From an uncultured Brevundimonas sp. (GTDB lineage: Bacteria; Pseudomonadota; Alphaproteobacteria; Caulobacterales; Caulobacteraceae), in NCBI RefSeq assembly GCF_937870815.1, contig NZ_CALMZS010000093.1, positions 1 through 32,664 of the forward strand: a stretch of DNA of 32,664 nt, given 5' to 3'. The notes under the pieces are model-generated. The model searched no databases and had not been told where the DNA came from. It saw only the letters and a program-made list of their open reading frames with translations. The stretch's first letter is position 1, and the number at the start of each line of letters is the position of its first letter. Below, piece by piece: positions 24,404 to 32,657 of the stretch. A program made the position numbers and the translations under genes.

Positions 24404-25669
24404 CTACTGGACGAGTCGCGCCCCGCCGGCGCGAGGCCCGACGCCGGCCGGGACCGGCACGTCGGAGGCGTCGTAATTGGCGTTGATGAACAGGGACGGA
24501 GACCCCTTGAGCTGAATCTCCTTGGCGACGATGACGGTCCAGGCGCTGTCGCGGGCGACATCCGCATCGCCGTCGACGACCAGCCGGGCGGACGGAACAT
24601 AGAGCACCCCCAGCAGGCTCTCGACGTGGTCCGCGGAAATCATGAAGTCCTGATAGTTGGTGCGGGTGCTGCCCAGGACGATGCCCGCATAAGGGCCCGA
24701 CTTGCGTCCGTCGAGGGCGACCATGGCGTTGTCCGCGAAGCTGAACCGGGAGGCGCTGTCGAAGAATGCGACCACGTCTTCGCCCTCCAGCCGGGCGTTC
24801 TCCCGCACCACCAGGCTGCCTTCCAGGAAGAAGTGTTCGCCGGGGGCGAGCACGATGCGGGCGTCGCCGAAGGCCTCGATGCCGCCGCAGTGACGGCCGG
24901 CCCGGACACGGTGGACGCCGGAGGACACCTTGATGCGGTTGACCAGTTCCGCGGCGGTGCAGAGGACTCCGAGGCTGGGGTTCCGGTCGAGATCCAGGTT
25001 GACGAACGGATCCTCGATGGGCGCGGCCCCGGTGCTGGGGGCCGGGCTGATCATGCCGCCCGCCGTGGTCACGGCCTGCACCAGGGCGGCGTCGATGTGG
25101 CCGCCCTCGACCAGGATGTCCCGGTTGGAATGAACCAGGCAGGCCGGGGCGTTCATGCGGCTGGAGTTCCTGACGTTGAGCAGCCGGACGCCGCGCTCGC
25201 CCGTCACCAGCACGCAGAGCGGCACCAGTCCGACGGAGCTGGCGATCGCCTCGGCGTTGAAATTCCATCCGCCCGGCGGAAGCATGCTGGCGAAGAAGGA
25301 CGGCCGGTGGCCGCGCAGCAGCACCCGGATGGCCCGCTGGCCGGCGCGGTCGACGACTTCATAGGTGGCGGCGTAGGCCGGCGCCTCGGCCCAGTCCTTC
25401 ATCTGGGCGTCGATGAAGGCGGCGGCCCGTTCGCGCGCCTCGGAGCCGTCGGTGGCCAGGGCCAGGGAGGGGGCGCCGGCCAGGGCCCCGGCGTCGGCGA
25501 CGGCCTGGAGGCGGGTGTCGGCGGCGTTCACCGCCAGCAGATCGATGGCCCCGACGCCGAGCAGCAGGATGGCCGGCCCGAGCAGGGCGAATTTGAGCGC
25601 GATCGAGCCCTCGGACGCCCGCCGGAAACGGGCCGCAAGGACCGACAGGGCGTCGACCGCGGCCTTCAT
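24404..25669 (-). CDS. TadG-like (Tad/Flp pilus-type) surface protein
   Basis: 421 residues. The N-terminus carries the TadE/G-type segment EGSIALKFALLGPAILLLGV (Glu at the start of a membrane helix, as in pseudopilin-like Tad proteins), then DLLAVNAADTRLQAVADAGA and LAGAPSLALAT. The large outer part is beta-rich with polar repeats resembling a beta-helix (NSSRMNAPACLVHSNRDILV, ENARLEGEDVVAFFDSASRF, NAMVALDGRKSGPYAGIVLG). TadG proteins help assemble Flp pili for surface attachment. Its ATG overlaps the response-regulator stop as ATGA. No other tad genes are in the window. Confidence 0.78.
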   Translation of the reverse strand: MKAAVDALSVLAARFRRASEGSIALKFALLGPAILLLGVGAIDLLAVNAADTRLQAVADAGALAGAPSLALATDGSEARERAAAFIDAQMKDWAEAPAYAATYEVVDRAGQRAIRVLLRGHRPSFFASMLPPGGWNFNAEAIASSVGLVPLCVLVTGERGVRLLNVRNSSRMNAPACLVHSNRDILVEGGHIDAALVQAVTTAGGMISPAPSTGAAPIEDPFVNLDLDRNPSLGVLCTAAELVNRIKVSSGVHRVRAGRHCGGIEAFGDARIVLAPGEHFFLEGSLVVRENARLEGEDVVAFFDSASRFSFADNAMVALDGRKSGPYAGIVLGSTRTNYQDFMISADHVESLLGVLYVPSARLVVDGDADVARDSAWTVIVAKEIQLKGSPSLFINANYDASDVPVPAGVGPRAGGARLVQ

Positions 25670-26100
25670 GCGACCGCCCGCGGCCGGGCCGCGCGGGCCT
25701 GGCGTTCGGCGCGCAGCACATACCGCAGCTGATAGGTGAGCAGACGCCAGTTGAGGGGCTTCATGACGAAGGAGGCGGCGCCGAGGCGGAAGCAGCGGTC
25801 GATGGCCTCGACGTCCTCACGCCCGGTCTGCACGATCACCGCCGTGTCGGCCAGGGCCGGATCGGCGCGGATTCGGGTCAGCGTCCCGAATCCGTCCAGG
25901 CCGGGCATCTCCAGGTCCAGCAGCACGAGGTCGTAGGCCTGGGTCGCCAGTCGCTCCAGCGCCTCCAGCCCGTTGGCGGCCACGTCGATGCGGGTGTTGG
26001 GGCTGGCCAGGTTGACCCGGGCGAATTCGCGGAGAATCGGATCGTCGTCGACGAACAGAACCCTCGCCTCTTCATCCAGGACGTAAAAAAAGCCGCTCAT
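25666..26100 (-). CDS. Single-domain response regulator
   Basis: 144 residues, receiver domain only. VLFVDDDPILREFAR (acidic pocket), DLVLLDLEMPGLDGFGTLTR (phosphorylated Asp), VIVQTG and SFVMKPLNWRLL (Lys) are all present. A short tail ends in basic residues. No output domain. First gene of the run with the TadG-like protein and divergent from the hybrid sensor kinase at 26216, its likely partner. Start 26100 (MSGFFYVLDEEA) has only a moderate ribosome site. Confidence 0.9.
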   Translation of the reverse strand: MSGFFYVLDEEARVLFVDDDPILREFARVNLASPNTRIDVAANGLEALERLATQAYDLVLLDLEMPGLDGFGTLTRIRADPALADTAVIVQTGREDVEAIDRCFRLGAASFVMKPLNWRLLTYQLRYVLRAERQARAARPRAVA

Positions 26101-26154
26101 TGGGATTCCCCGGCGGCCGCTCGCCGGCCGCTCACCCGTGCCCCTGCCGTTCCT

Positions 26155-26181
26155 CATTAAGCGTCAAGTCATTAAAGGTCA
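26155..26181. repeat. Tandem imperfect 12-mers upstream of the sensor kinase
   Basis: CATTAAGCGTCA and CATTAAAGGTCA start 15 bases apart (10 of 12 identical), in the short gap between the divergent response regulator and kinase. Spaced direct repeats near promoters often bind regulators; no known match is claimed. Confidence 0.35.
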
Positions 26182-26215
26182 GTATAGCCGCACGATTACT
26201 CGTGGAGCGGCGCCT

Positions 26216-29200
26216 TTGCCCCGTCAAAAGCGAAATGTCAGGCGCCGCACCATCGGCCGAAGACTTGTGGCGCTGGTGCTTTCGGCCCTGACCGCGACGG
26301 CGATCATTACGGCCACGCTCCTGGGCTGGACCGACGCCCGCCGCCAGACCGCGGCGGAAACCGAGCGTCTGACCCGCACCGCCATGGTGATCGGCTCCCT
26401 GGCCGCGGATTCGGCGCGCGCCGAGGACCGGTCCGGCGCCTTCGCGGCCCTGAGAGCCATCTCGCAGATGCCGGACGTAACCTATGGCCGGATTCAGGTG
26501 CGCGACGGCCGGCTGCTGGCCGAGACCGGCGGCGGGGTGCGCCTGGCCTCGGACGTGAGCGTGGCGGACGGGGGCCGGGTTTCCGTGTGGTCGGTGCTCA
26601 ACACCGGCACGATCCAGGTCCAGGCGCCGATCGTCAGCCACGGCGAAAGGGTCGGGGAGATCACCCTGCTGGCCCGGGCCCCGGGGGTCCGGCAGCGGGT
26701 CATCGGCTCGATCGTCATCACCCTGCTCGGGGTCGGCGTCGCGGCGCTGGCGGGATTGATCATCGCCCTGCGGCTGGGCCGCCGCATCAGCGCGCCGATC
26801 GTGCGCCTCGCGGCCTTCGCGAACCAGGTGCGCGACACCCAGGACTATTCCGCCGATCCGGACGTGGAGGCGGACGGCGAGGTGGGCGACCTGGCGGACG
26901 GGGTGCGGTCGATGCTGGAGGGGCTGCGGGAGCGCGACCGGCGCATCGCCGAACACGTCGCCGGCCTCGAGACCACGGTCGCCGAGCGCACCGCGCAGCT
27001 GTCCGAGGCCAAGGCCGCCGCCGAGGCGGCCAACGCCGCCAAGTCCGACTTCCTGGCGGTGATGAGCCACGAGATCCGCACCCCGCTGAACGGCATCCTG
27101 GCGCTCAGCGACCTGCTGAACCGGGCCGACCTGCCGGAGAAGCCGCGCCGCTACGCCGAGGTCATCTCCAGCTCGGGCAAGTCCCTGATCAGCATCATCA
27201 ATGACATTCTCGACTTCTCGAAGGTGGAGGCCGGCAAGCTGGAGCTGGAAAGCGTCGAGGTCGATCTCGGTGCGATCGCCGCCGACGTCGCCAGCCTGTT
27301 CGCGGGCCGGGCCGCCGAGAAGGGGCTGGACCTGGCCGTCTATGTGGATCCGGCGCTGGGGCCGGTCGCGGCCGACCCGACCCGGCTGCGCCAGATTCTC
27401 GGCAACCTCGCCAACAATGCGATCAAATTCACCGAGACCGGGGGGGTGACCCTTCGGATCGAGCCGGCGGCCGACGGGTCGGGGCGGATCGAATGCAGCG
27501 TCGTGGACACCGGCCCCGGCATTCCCGCGGACAAGCTGCCGGGCCTGTTCGAGGCCTTTTCTCAGGCCGACCAGAGCACCACCCGCAAGCACGGGGGGAC
27601 GGGGCTCGGCCTGGCGATCTGCGACCGGCTGGTCCGGGCCATGGCCGGCGAATGGGTGCTGGCCAGCCGTGAAGGCGAGGGCTCATGCTTCGGTTTCAGG
27701 GCGCCGATGCCGGCGCTCGGGGCGGCCGCCGCGCCGCCGGTCTTCGAGAGCGGCTGGTCGATCAGCCTGGACGGATCGGCCGCCGCGACGATCGCGGTCC
27801 TGCGCCAGTACGCCGCCCGGGTCGGCCTGCCGGTGGTCGCGCCGGAGCAGGCCAGGGCGCGGATCGTGGCCGAGCCCGCCGACGGGGTGCGGATCGTCGC
27901 GGCGGCCGACCCCGACCGCCCGTGGACCCTGACGGGGCCGTTTCGCGGGGCCGAGCTGCTGAAGGGCCTTCACCGGATGTCGCGCGGCCTCGATCCCCGG
28001 CCTTCGGGCGACCGGACCGCGGCCGCCCAGGGCTCGCGTTTCCCCGGGGCCCGGGTGCTGGTCGTCGACGACTCCGAGGTCAACCGCGAGGTGGCGGCCG
28101 AGGCGCTCGGCCAGTTCGAGGTCGAGGTCGCCTTCGCCGGCGACGGGCTGGAAGCCGTCGAGCGGCTCAGAACCGACCGCTTCGACCTGGTGCTGATGGA
28201 CGGCTCGATGCCGCGCCTCGACGGCTTCCAGGCGGCGGCGGCGATCCGGCGCGAGGAGGCCGGGACCGGCCGGCCGCGCGCCACGATTCTGGCCCTGACC
28301 GCGCATGTGATCGGCACGGCGGCCGATGCGTGGCGCGAGGCCGGCATGGACGGCGTGATCCACAAGCCCTTCACCCTCGACGACCTCGAGGCCGCCCTCG
28401 CCGACCATTGCGGGGCCTTCGCGACGGCCGCGGCGACGCCGGCCGCGAAGGCCGCGCCCGCGCCTGAGGCCGACGACCTGTTCGACCCGGCGATCCGCGC
28501 CGATCTCGACCGCATGGCCGCCTCCGGCCGGCAGGATTTCGTTCTGCGCGTGCAGGGCCTCTATGCCGGGAATGCCCCGATCCGGCTCGCGGAGGTGCGC
28601 GCGGCCGCCGCCAGCGGCGACATGGACGGCGCGGCCCGCGCGGCGCATGCGCTGAAGTCGATGAGCCTGAGCCTCGGGGCCCGCGCCGTGGCCGGGGCGG
28701 CGTCCTCGCTGGAGACGGCCGCCCGGGGCGGGGCCTGTCCGGACGCGGACGTGGATCGGCTGGCCGAGGGGGTGGCGCGCACCCTCGCCGCCATGGGCCT
28801 GCCGGCGGCCGACGCCGCCTCCGAACCGGCGATCGTGGAGGCCATCCGGGCCGGCGAACTGGACCTCGTCTTCCAGCCCATGATGGACAGGGCGGGCCGT
28901 TTCGCCGGAAAGGCGGAAGCCCTGGCGCGCTGGACCCCGCCCTCGGGAGAGCCCCGCTCGCCGGCCGATTTCGTGCCGCGGCTCGAGGCCGAGGGCTCGA
29001 TCCGCCATCTGACCGACTTCGTGCTCGAGCGGGCGATGGGCCTGGCCCTGACCCGCCCGGGCCTGAAGATCTCGGTGAACGCGTCGGCGACGGAATTCCA
29101 GCAGCCGGACTTCGCCGCCCGAATCGAGGCCGCCCTTGCAACGGCCGGCTTTCCGGGCGACCGCCTCGAGATCGAGGTCACCGAGACCGCCGTTCTGGAC

Positions 29201-29560
29201 ATCGCCGCCGCCCGCCCGACCCTCGAGCGACTGGGCAGGCTCGGGGTGGGGGTGGCGCTGGACGATTTCGGATCCGGCTATACGAGCCTGCACGCCCTTC
29301 GCGAGCTCCGCTTCTCCACGCTGAAGATCGACCGCAGCTTCGTGGCGTGCTGCCTCGACGACACCGCGTCGGCGTCCATCATCCATGCGGTCATCGCCGT
29401 GGGCCGGTCGCTGGGCATGCAAATCGTCTGCGAGGGCGTCGAGACGGACGCCCAGGCCCAGTTCCTGCGTACCGCCGGCGTTCACCTGATCCAGGGCTTC
29501 GTCTATTCGCCGCCGGTTCCCTTCCATGCGCTGCCCGAGGGCGAGGCGGTCGCCGCATGA
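26216..29560 (+). CDS. Hybrid sensor kinase fused to receiver, Hpt and EAL domains
   Basis: About 1114 residues. TM1 is at ~15-38, a periplasmic sensor at ~39-160, TM2 at ~162-186, then HAMP and a coiled coil. HisKA: SDFLAVMSHEIRTPLNGILA, His about 285. ATPase: NLANNAIKF, DTGPGIP, GGTGLGL. Receiver: LVVDDSEVNR and LVLMDGSMPRLDGF, Asp about 662. Hpt: AAHALKSMSLSLGARA, His about 811. EAL phosphodiesterase at ~875-1110 with AEALARW, SVNASATEFQ, EVTETAVL, ALDDFGSGYTSL, LKIDRSF and CEGVETDAQAQF: catalytic motifs retained, so c-di-GMP breakdown is likely. A TTG at 26216 with GGAG upstream is the best start; a GTG at 26138 is in frame. A complete phosphorelay ending in its own phosphodiesterase in one chain is rare. 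Confidence 0.9.
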   Translation: MPRQKRNVRRRTIGRRLVALVLSALTATAIITATLLGWTDARRQTAAETERLTRTAMVIGSLAADSARAEDRSGAFAALRAISQMPDVTYGRIQVRDGRLLAETGGGVRLASDVSVADGGRVSVWSVLNTGTIQVQAPIVSHGERVGEITLLARAPGVRQRVIGSIVITLLGVGVAALAGLIIALRLGRRISAPIVRLAAFANQVRDTQDYSADPDVEADGEVGDLADGVRSMLEGLRERDRRIAEHVAGLETTVAERTAQLSEAKAAAEAANAAKSDFLAVMSHEIRTPLNGILALSDLLNRADLPEKPRRYAEVISSSGKSLISIINDILDFSKVEAGKLELESVEVDLGAIAADVASLFAGRAAEKGLDLAVYVDPALGPVAADPTRLRQILGNLANNAIKFTETGGVTLRIEPAADGSGRIECSVVDTGPGIPADKLPGLFEAFSQADQSTTRKHGGTGLGLAICDRLVRAMAGEWVLASREGEGSCFGFRAPMPALGAAAAPPVFESGWSISLDGSAAATIAVLRQYAARVGLPVVAPEQARARIVAEPADGVRIVAAADPDRPWTLTGPFRGAELLKGLHRMSRGLDPRPSGDRTAAAQGSRFPGARVLVVDDSEVNREVAAEALGQFEVEVAFAGDGLEAVERLRTDRFDLVLMDGSMPRLDGFQAAAAIRREEAGTGRPRATILALTAHVIGTAADAWREAGMDGVIHKPFTLDDLEAALADHCGAFATAAATPAAKAAPAPEADDLFDPAIRADLDRMAASGRQDFVLRVQGLYAGNAPIRLAEVRAAAASGDMDGAARAAHALKSMSLSLGARAVAGAASSLETAARGGACPDADVDRLAEGVARTLAAMGLPAADAASEPAIVEAIRAGELDLVFQPMMDRAGRFAGKAEALARWTPPSGEPRSPADFVPRLEAEGSIRHLTDFVLERAMGLALTRPGLKISVNASATEFQQPDFAARIEAALATAGFPGDRLEIEVTETAVLDIAAARPTLERLGRLGVGVALDDFGSGYTSLHALRELRFSTLKIDRSFVACCLDDTASASIIHAVIAVGRSLGMQIVCEGVETDAQAQFLRTAGVHLIQGFVYSPPVPFHALPEGEAVAA

Positions 29561-29624
29561 GGTTAATCATGTCCGTTTCACCTTCCCTAGGGCTGTCGGT
29601 CCATGGTCGGGCCGGGAGACCAAG

Positions 29625-30032
29625 ATGGCTGTAATTGTCGTAGCCGACGATGATCCGACCGTTCAGATGATCGCCGCGGAGCTGCTGCGGGCGGGCGGCC
29701 ACACCGTGGTCGCGGCGTCCGACGGCGAGGAGACGCTCCGCCTGCTGGCGACGATGAAGGCGGACCTGGTGGTCATGGACATCCTCATGCCGAACAAGGA
29801 CGGCATCGAGACCATCATCGAGACCCGCACCCTCCATCCGGAGGTCCGCATTCTGGCGATCTCCTCCGGCGGCCGGGTCGGGGCCGGTGATCTTCTGCGC
29901 ATGGCCAGCCTGTTCGGAGCGGACGAGACCTATGTGAAGCCGTTGAAGCTGGACAGCTTCGCCGCCACGGTCGAGCGCCTGCTCGCCGCGCCGCGGGCCG
30001 CGGGCGACGCCGGCGCCTCCGGGGCGAAATAG
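29625..30032 (+). CDS. Single-domain response regulator
   Basis: 135 residues, a lone receiver: IVVADDDPTVQMIAAELLRA, LVVMDILMPNKDGIETIIET (phospho-Asp), LAISSGG, YVKPLKLDSF (Lys). ATG 29625 follows GGGAGA at good spacing. It lies 65 bases after the hybrid kinase gene in the same direction, so it is a natural phosphate acceptor or sink for it. No DNA-binding or enzymatic domain. Confidence 0.9.
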   Translation: MAVIVVADDDPTVQMIAAELLRAGGHTVVAASDGEETLRLLATMKADLVVMDILMPNKDGIETIIETRTLHPEVRILAISSGGRVGAGDLLRMASLFGADETYVKPLKLDSFAATVERLLAAPRAAGDAGASGAK

Positions 30033-30068
30033 CCGCGTTCGGGCGGGTCCCGGCCCGGGTCGTCGAGT

Positions 30069-31295
30069 TCAGGCGACGGCCGGCAGCCGCGCCACATTGC
30101 AGTGGGTCCAGAGCCGGTCCATGGCGGCGACGAGGTCGTCCATCATGGCGTCGTCGTGGTCGGGCGAGGGGGTGAAGCGCAGCCGCTCGGTCCCCCTGGG
30201 CACGGTCGGATAGTTGATCGGCTGGACATAGACGCCGTGCTCTTCCAGCAGCAGGTCCGAGATCATCCTGGTGTGGACCGGGTCGCCGACGAAGACCGGG
30301 ACGATGTGACTCTCGGACGGCATGACCGGGAGGCCGGCCGCGGCGAAGCGGGCCTTCAGGGTGGCGGCGCGCTGCTGATGCGCCGCGCGCAGCTCCGGAT
30401 GGGCCTTGAGCCAGCGCACCGAGGCCAGGGCCCCGGCGGTCAGGGCCGGCGGCAGGCTGGTGGTGAAGATGAAGCCCGAGGCCCAGCTGCGCACCGCGTC
30501 GACGATGACCGCGTCGGCGGCGATGTAGCCGCCCATCACGCCGACGGCCTTGCCGAGGGTGCATTCGACGATGTCGATGCCGTCCAGCACCCCGTCGCGC
30601 TCGGCCACGCCGGCCCCGGTCTCACCGTAGAGGCCGACCGCATGGACCTCGTCGAGATAGGTCAGGGCGTCGTATCTGCGGGCCAGGGCGATGGTGCCCC
30701 CGAGGTCGGCGATGTCGCCGTCCATCGAATAGACGCTCTCGAAGGCGACCAGCTTGGGGGCGTCGGCCGGGGCGGCGGCCAGCAGGGCCTCGAGGTGCTC
30801 CAGATCGTTGTGGGCGTAGATGTGCCGCTCGCCGCCGCCATTCCTGATGCCGGCGATCATCGAGGCGTGGTTAAGGCTGTCGGAGAAGACGATCAGCCCC
30901 GGCAGCAGCCGCTGCAGGGTGGTCAGGGTCGCTTCGTTGGCGACATAGCCCGAGGTGAACAGCAGCGCCGCCTCCTTGCGGTGCCACGCCGCCAGCTCGG
31001 CCTCCAGGTCGACCGCCGAACGGGTCGTGCCCGAGATGTTGCGGGTGCCGCCGGCCCCGGCCCCGGCCGCCTCGAGCTCGGCCCGCATCGCCCCGATCAC
31101 GGCCGGATGCTGGCCCATGCCGAGATAGTCGTTCGAGCACCAGACGATCACGTCCTGCTCGGACCCGTCCTCACGGCGGCGCACGGCCCTGGGGAACTGG
31201 CCGCGCACGCGCTTCAGGTCGGCGAAGACGCGATAGCGCCCCTCGCCCTTGACCTGCTCCACGGCGGTCTGGAATGCGGCCTTGTAGTCGTACAA
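30069..31295 (-). CDS. hemA: 5-aminolevulinate synthase
   Basis: 408 residues from TTG 31295 (LYDYKAAFQTAVEQVKGEGR). Family landmarks are RYRVFADLKRVRGQFPRA, VWCSNDYLGMGQHPAVIGAM, GTRNISGTT, SLNHASMIAGIRNGG, ESVYSMDGDIADLGG, DEVHAVGLYGETGAGVAERD and CTLGKAVGVMGGYIAAD (PLP Lys), ending ...FTPSPDHDDAMMDDLV. It condenses glycine and succinyl-CoA, the first step of heme synthesis in alphaproteobacteria. No ATG fits the usual N-terminus. An ATG at 31394 would add 33 unconserved residues and overlaps the edge of a Fur-like box, so TTG is preferred. Confidence 0.95.
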   Translation of the reverse strand: MYDYKAAFQTAVEQVKGEGRYRVFADLKRVRGQFPRAVRRREDGSEQDVIVWCSNDYLGMGQHPAVIGAMRAELEAAGAGAGGTRNISGTTRSAVDLEAELAAWHRKEAALLFTSGYVANEATLTTLQRLLPGLIVFSDSLNHASMIAGIRNGGGERHIYAHNDLEHLEALLAAAPADAPKLVAFESVYSMDGDIADLGGTIALARRYDALTYLDEVHAVGLYGETGAGVAERDGVLDGIDIVECTLGKAVGVMGGYIAADAVIVDAVRSWASGFIFTTSLPPALTAGALASVRWLKAHPELRAAHQQRAATLKARFAAAGLPVMPSESHIVPVFVGDPVHTRMISDLLLEEHGVYVQPINYPTVPRGTERLRFTPSPDHDDAMMDDLVAAMDRLWTHCNVARLPAVA

Positions 31296-31394
31296 CGGGT
31301 CAGCTCTACCGGTGGCGAAAACTTGCCGCGTGATGCGCCGATCGGGCCGATTTGTCCATGAATCGGACCGGACAAAACGCCGCAAACCCTTCAT

Positions 31395-31409
31395 TGATAA
31401 TGGTTCTCA
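31395..31409. promoter_or_regulatory. Fur-box-like 7-1-7 inverted repeat upstream of hemA
   Basis: TGATAAT-G-GTTCTCA matches the TGATAATnATTATCA consensus at 12 of 14 positions. It ends 99 bases before the TTG start of hemA and lies in the gap after the stop of the upstream gene. It suggests iron-dependent control of heme synthesis; binding is inferred. Confidence 0.5.
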
Positions 31410-31420
31410 CTTCGACCGCA

Positions 31421-31720
31421 TCAGTCGCCCGGTTGCCCATTTGGGTCCTCCAGTCCGTTGAACCATGCCGTAGCGATAATGAATCGTTCTGCCTGAATGG
31501 GGGAGTGGAACGGCCCGACCAAGCTGCCGTGGTGCCGTTCCACGCGCTGGCCACCCTCCGCGAGATCGTTCTCGAGCAGATACGTCGGACCAAAATCAAA
31601 CTGGTGTACCTCGGCAGCGCGCTTGCCATCCGCGCTGTAGAGGACTTTGACCACGCGAAACTCGTCGCCAAGTCGAGGGCTTCTCCAGAACCGGGCACGA
31701 AGCGCAGTCCAACAGTTCAT
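31421..31720 (-). CDS. Small conserved-type protein, unknown function
   Basis: 99 residues, cytoplasmic-looking: MNCWTALRARFWRSPRLGDE, FRVVKVLYSADGKRAAEVHQ, FDFGPTYLLENDLAEGGQ, then HHGSLVGPFHSPIQAERFII and ATAWFNGLEDPNGQ. AAGGGCG precedes the ATG. It lies 5 bases after the mmsB stop, so it is translated from the same message. I do not recognise a family. Confidence 0.7.
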   Translation of the reverse strand: MNCWTALRARFWRSPRLGDEFRVVKVLYSADGKRAAEVHQFDFGPTYLLENDLAEGGQRVERHHGSLVGPFHSPIQAERFIIATAWFNGLEDPNGQPGD

Positions 31721-31725
31721 CGCCC

Positions 31726-32631
31726 TTACCCCTTCGGCAGCTCGTCGAGCCTGCCGCGCAGCATCTGCAAGATGCCCGAGAAGTCCCGGCCGCCGTAACC
31801 CAACCGATCGAACAGCTGGAACAGGGCCTCGGTCTGGGCGCCCAGCGGCGTGCTCGCCCCCGACCTGGCCGCCGCGTCCTGGGCCAGTTTCAGATCCTTC
31901 AGCATCATGGCCGTGGCGAAGCCGCCGTCGTAGTTGCGGTTCGACGGCGCGGTCGGCACCGGGCCGGGCCACGGATAGTAGGTGGTCACGCTCCAGCTCT
32001 GGCCCGAGGACTTGGCGGCGATGTCGAAGAATTTCACCGGGTCCAGACCCAGTTTCTCCGCCAGGGCGATGGCCTCGCAGGTCCCCAGCATGGTGATGCC
32101 GAGGATCATGTTGTTGCAGATCTTGGCCGCCTGCCCCGCCCCGTGGTCACCGGCGCGGAAGCTGGCCCGGCTCATCGGCTCCAGCGCCGCCTCGATGCGG
32201 GCAAACTCCGGCTCGTCGCAGCCGACCATGAAGGCGAGGGTTCCGGCGTCCGCCGCCATGGTCCCGCCCGAGACGGGGGCGTCGGCGAAGGTGTAACCCG
32301 CCTCTCCGGCCAGACCCGCCACCTTGCGCGCCGTGTCCACGTCGATGGTCGAACAGTCCAACAGCAGGGCCGAGGTCGGCGCCGCGCCGATGATCTGTTC
32401 GGAAAACACCTTCAGCACATGCGGTCCGGCGGGCAGCATGGTAATGACGACGTCGGCGTCCTTGACCGCCTCGACGACCGAACCGGCCGGCGCGCAGCCC
32501 GCGGCTGCGGCGCGGTCCAGCGCGGCCTGCGACAGGTCGAAGGCGGCGACGGCGTTCCCGGCCTTCGCCTGGTTGGCGGCCATGCCCCCGCCCATGTTGC
32601 CGAGGCCGATGAAGGCGATGGTCTGGGTCAT
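31726..32631 (-). CDS. mmsB: 3-hydroxyisobutyrate dehydrogenase
   Basis: 301 residues. The NAD-binding start is MTQTIAFIGLGNMGGGMAAN. Then come VVITMLPAGPHVLKVF, LLLDCSTIDVDTARKV, the substrate motif ADAPVSGGTMAADAGTLAFM, GHGAGQAAKICNNMILG-type sequence (here DHGAGQAAKICNNM with catalytic Lys) and the C-terminal helix EALFQLFDRLGYGGRDFSGI. It oxidises 3-hydroxyisobutyrate to methylmalonate semialdehyde in valine breakdown. Its upstream neighbours are outside the window. GGGAGAGA supports the ATG at 32631. Confidence 0.94.
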   Translation of the reverse strand: MTQTIAFIGLGNMGGGMAANQAKAGNAVAAFDLSQAALDRAAAAGCAPAGSVVEAVKDADVVITMLPAGPHVLKVFSEQIIGAAPTSALLLDCSTIDVDTARKVAGLAGEAGYTFADAPVSGGTMAADAGTLAFMVGCDEPEFARIEAALEPMSRASFRAGDHGAGQAAKICNNMILGITMLGTCEAIALAEKLGLDPVKFFDIAAKSSGQSWSVTTYYPWPGPVPTAPSNRNYDGGFATAMMLKDLKLAQDAAARSGASTPLGAQTEALFQLFDRLGYGGRDFSGILQMLRGRLDELPKG

Positions 32632-32640
32632 GGCGTCTCT

Positions 32641-32657
32641 CCCGAATGATTTTCGGG
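32641..32657. promoter_or_regulatory. Small hairpin just upstream of the mmsB ribosome site
   Basis: CCCGAA-TGATT-TTCGGG, a 6-bp stem. On the minus strand it ends 9 bases before the mmsB ATG and merges with GGGAGAGA, so folding would mask the ribosome site. It could instead be part of the terminator or coding end of the upstream gene, which is not visible. Confidence 0.3.

Noticed and set aside
26157..26175. CtrA site (TTAA-N7-TTAA)
   Set aside because: The two TTAA are separated by 11 bases, not 7.
26132..29527. Long minus-strand frames opposite the hybrid kinase
   Set aside because: The kinase frame carries six recognisable domains in order; the antisense frames carry none.
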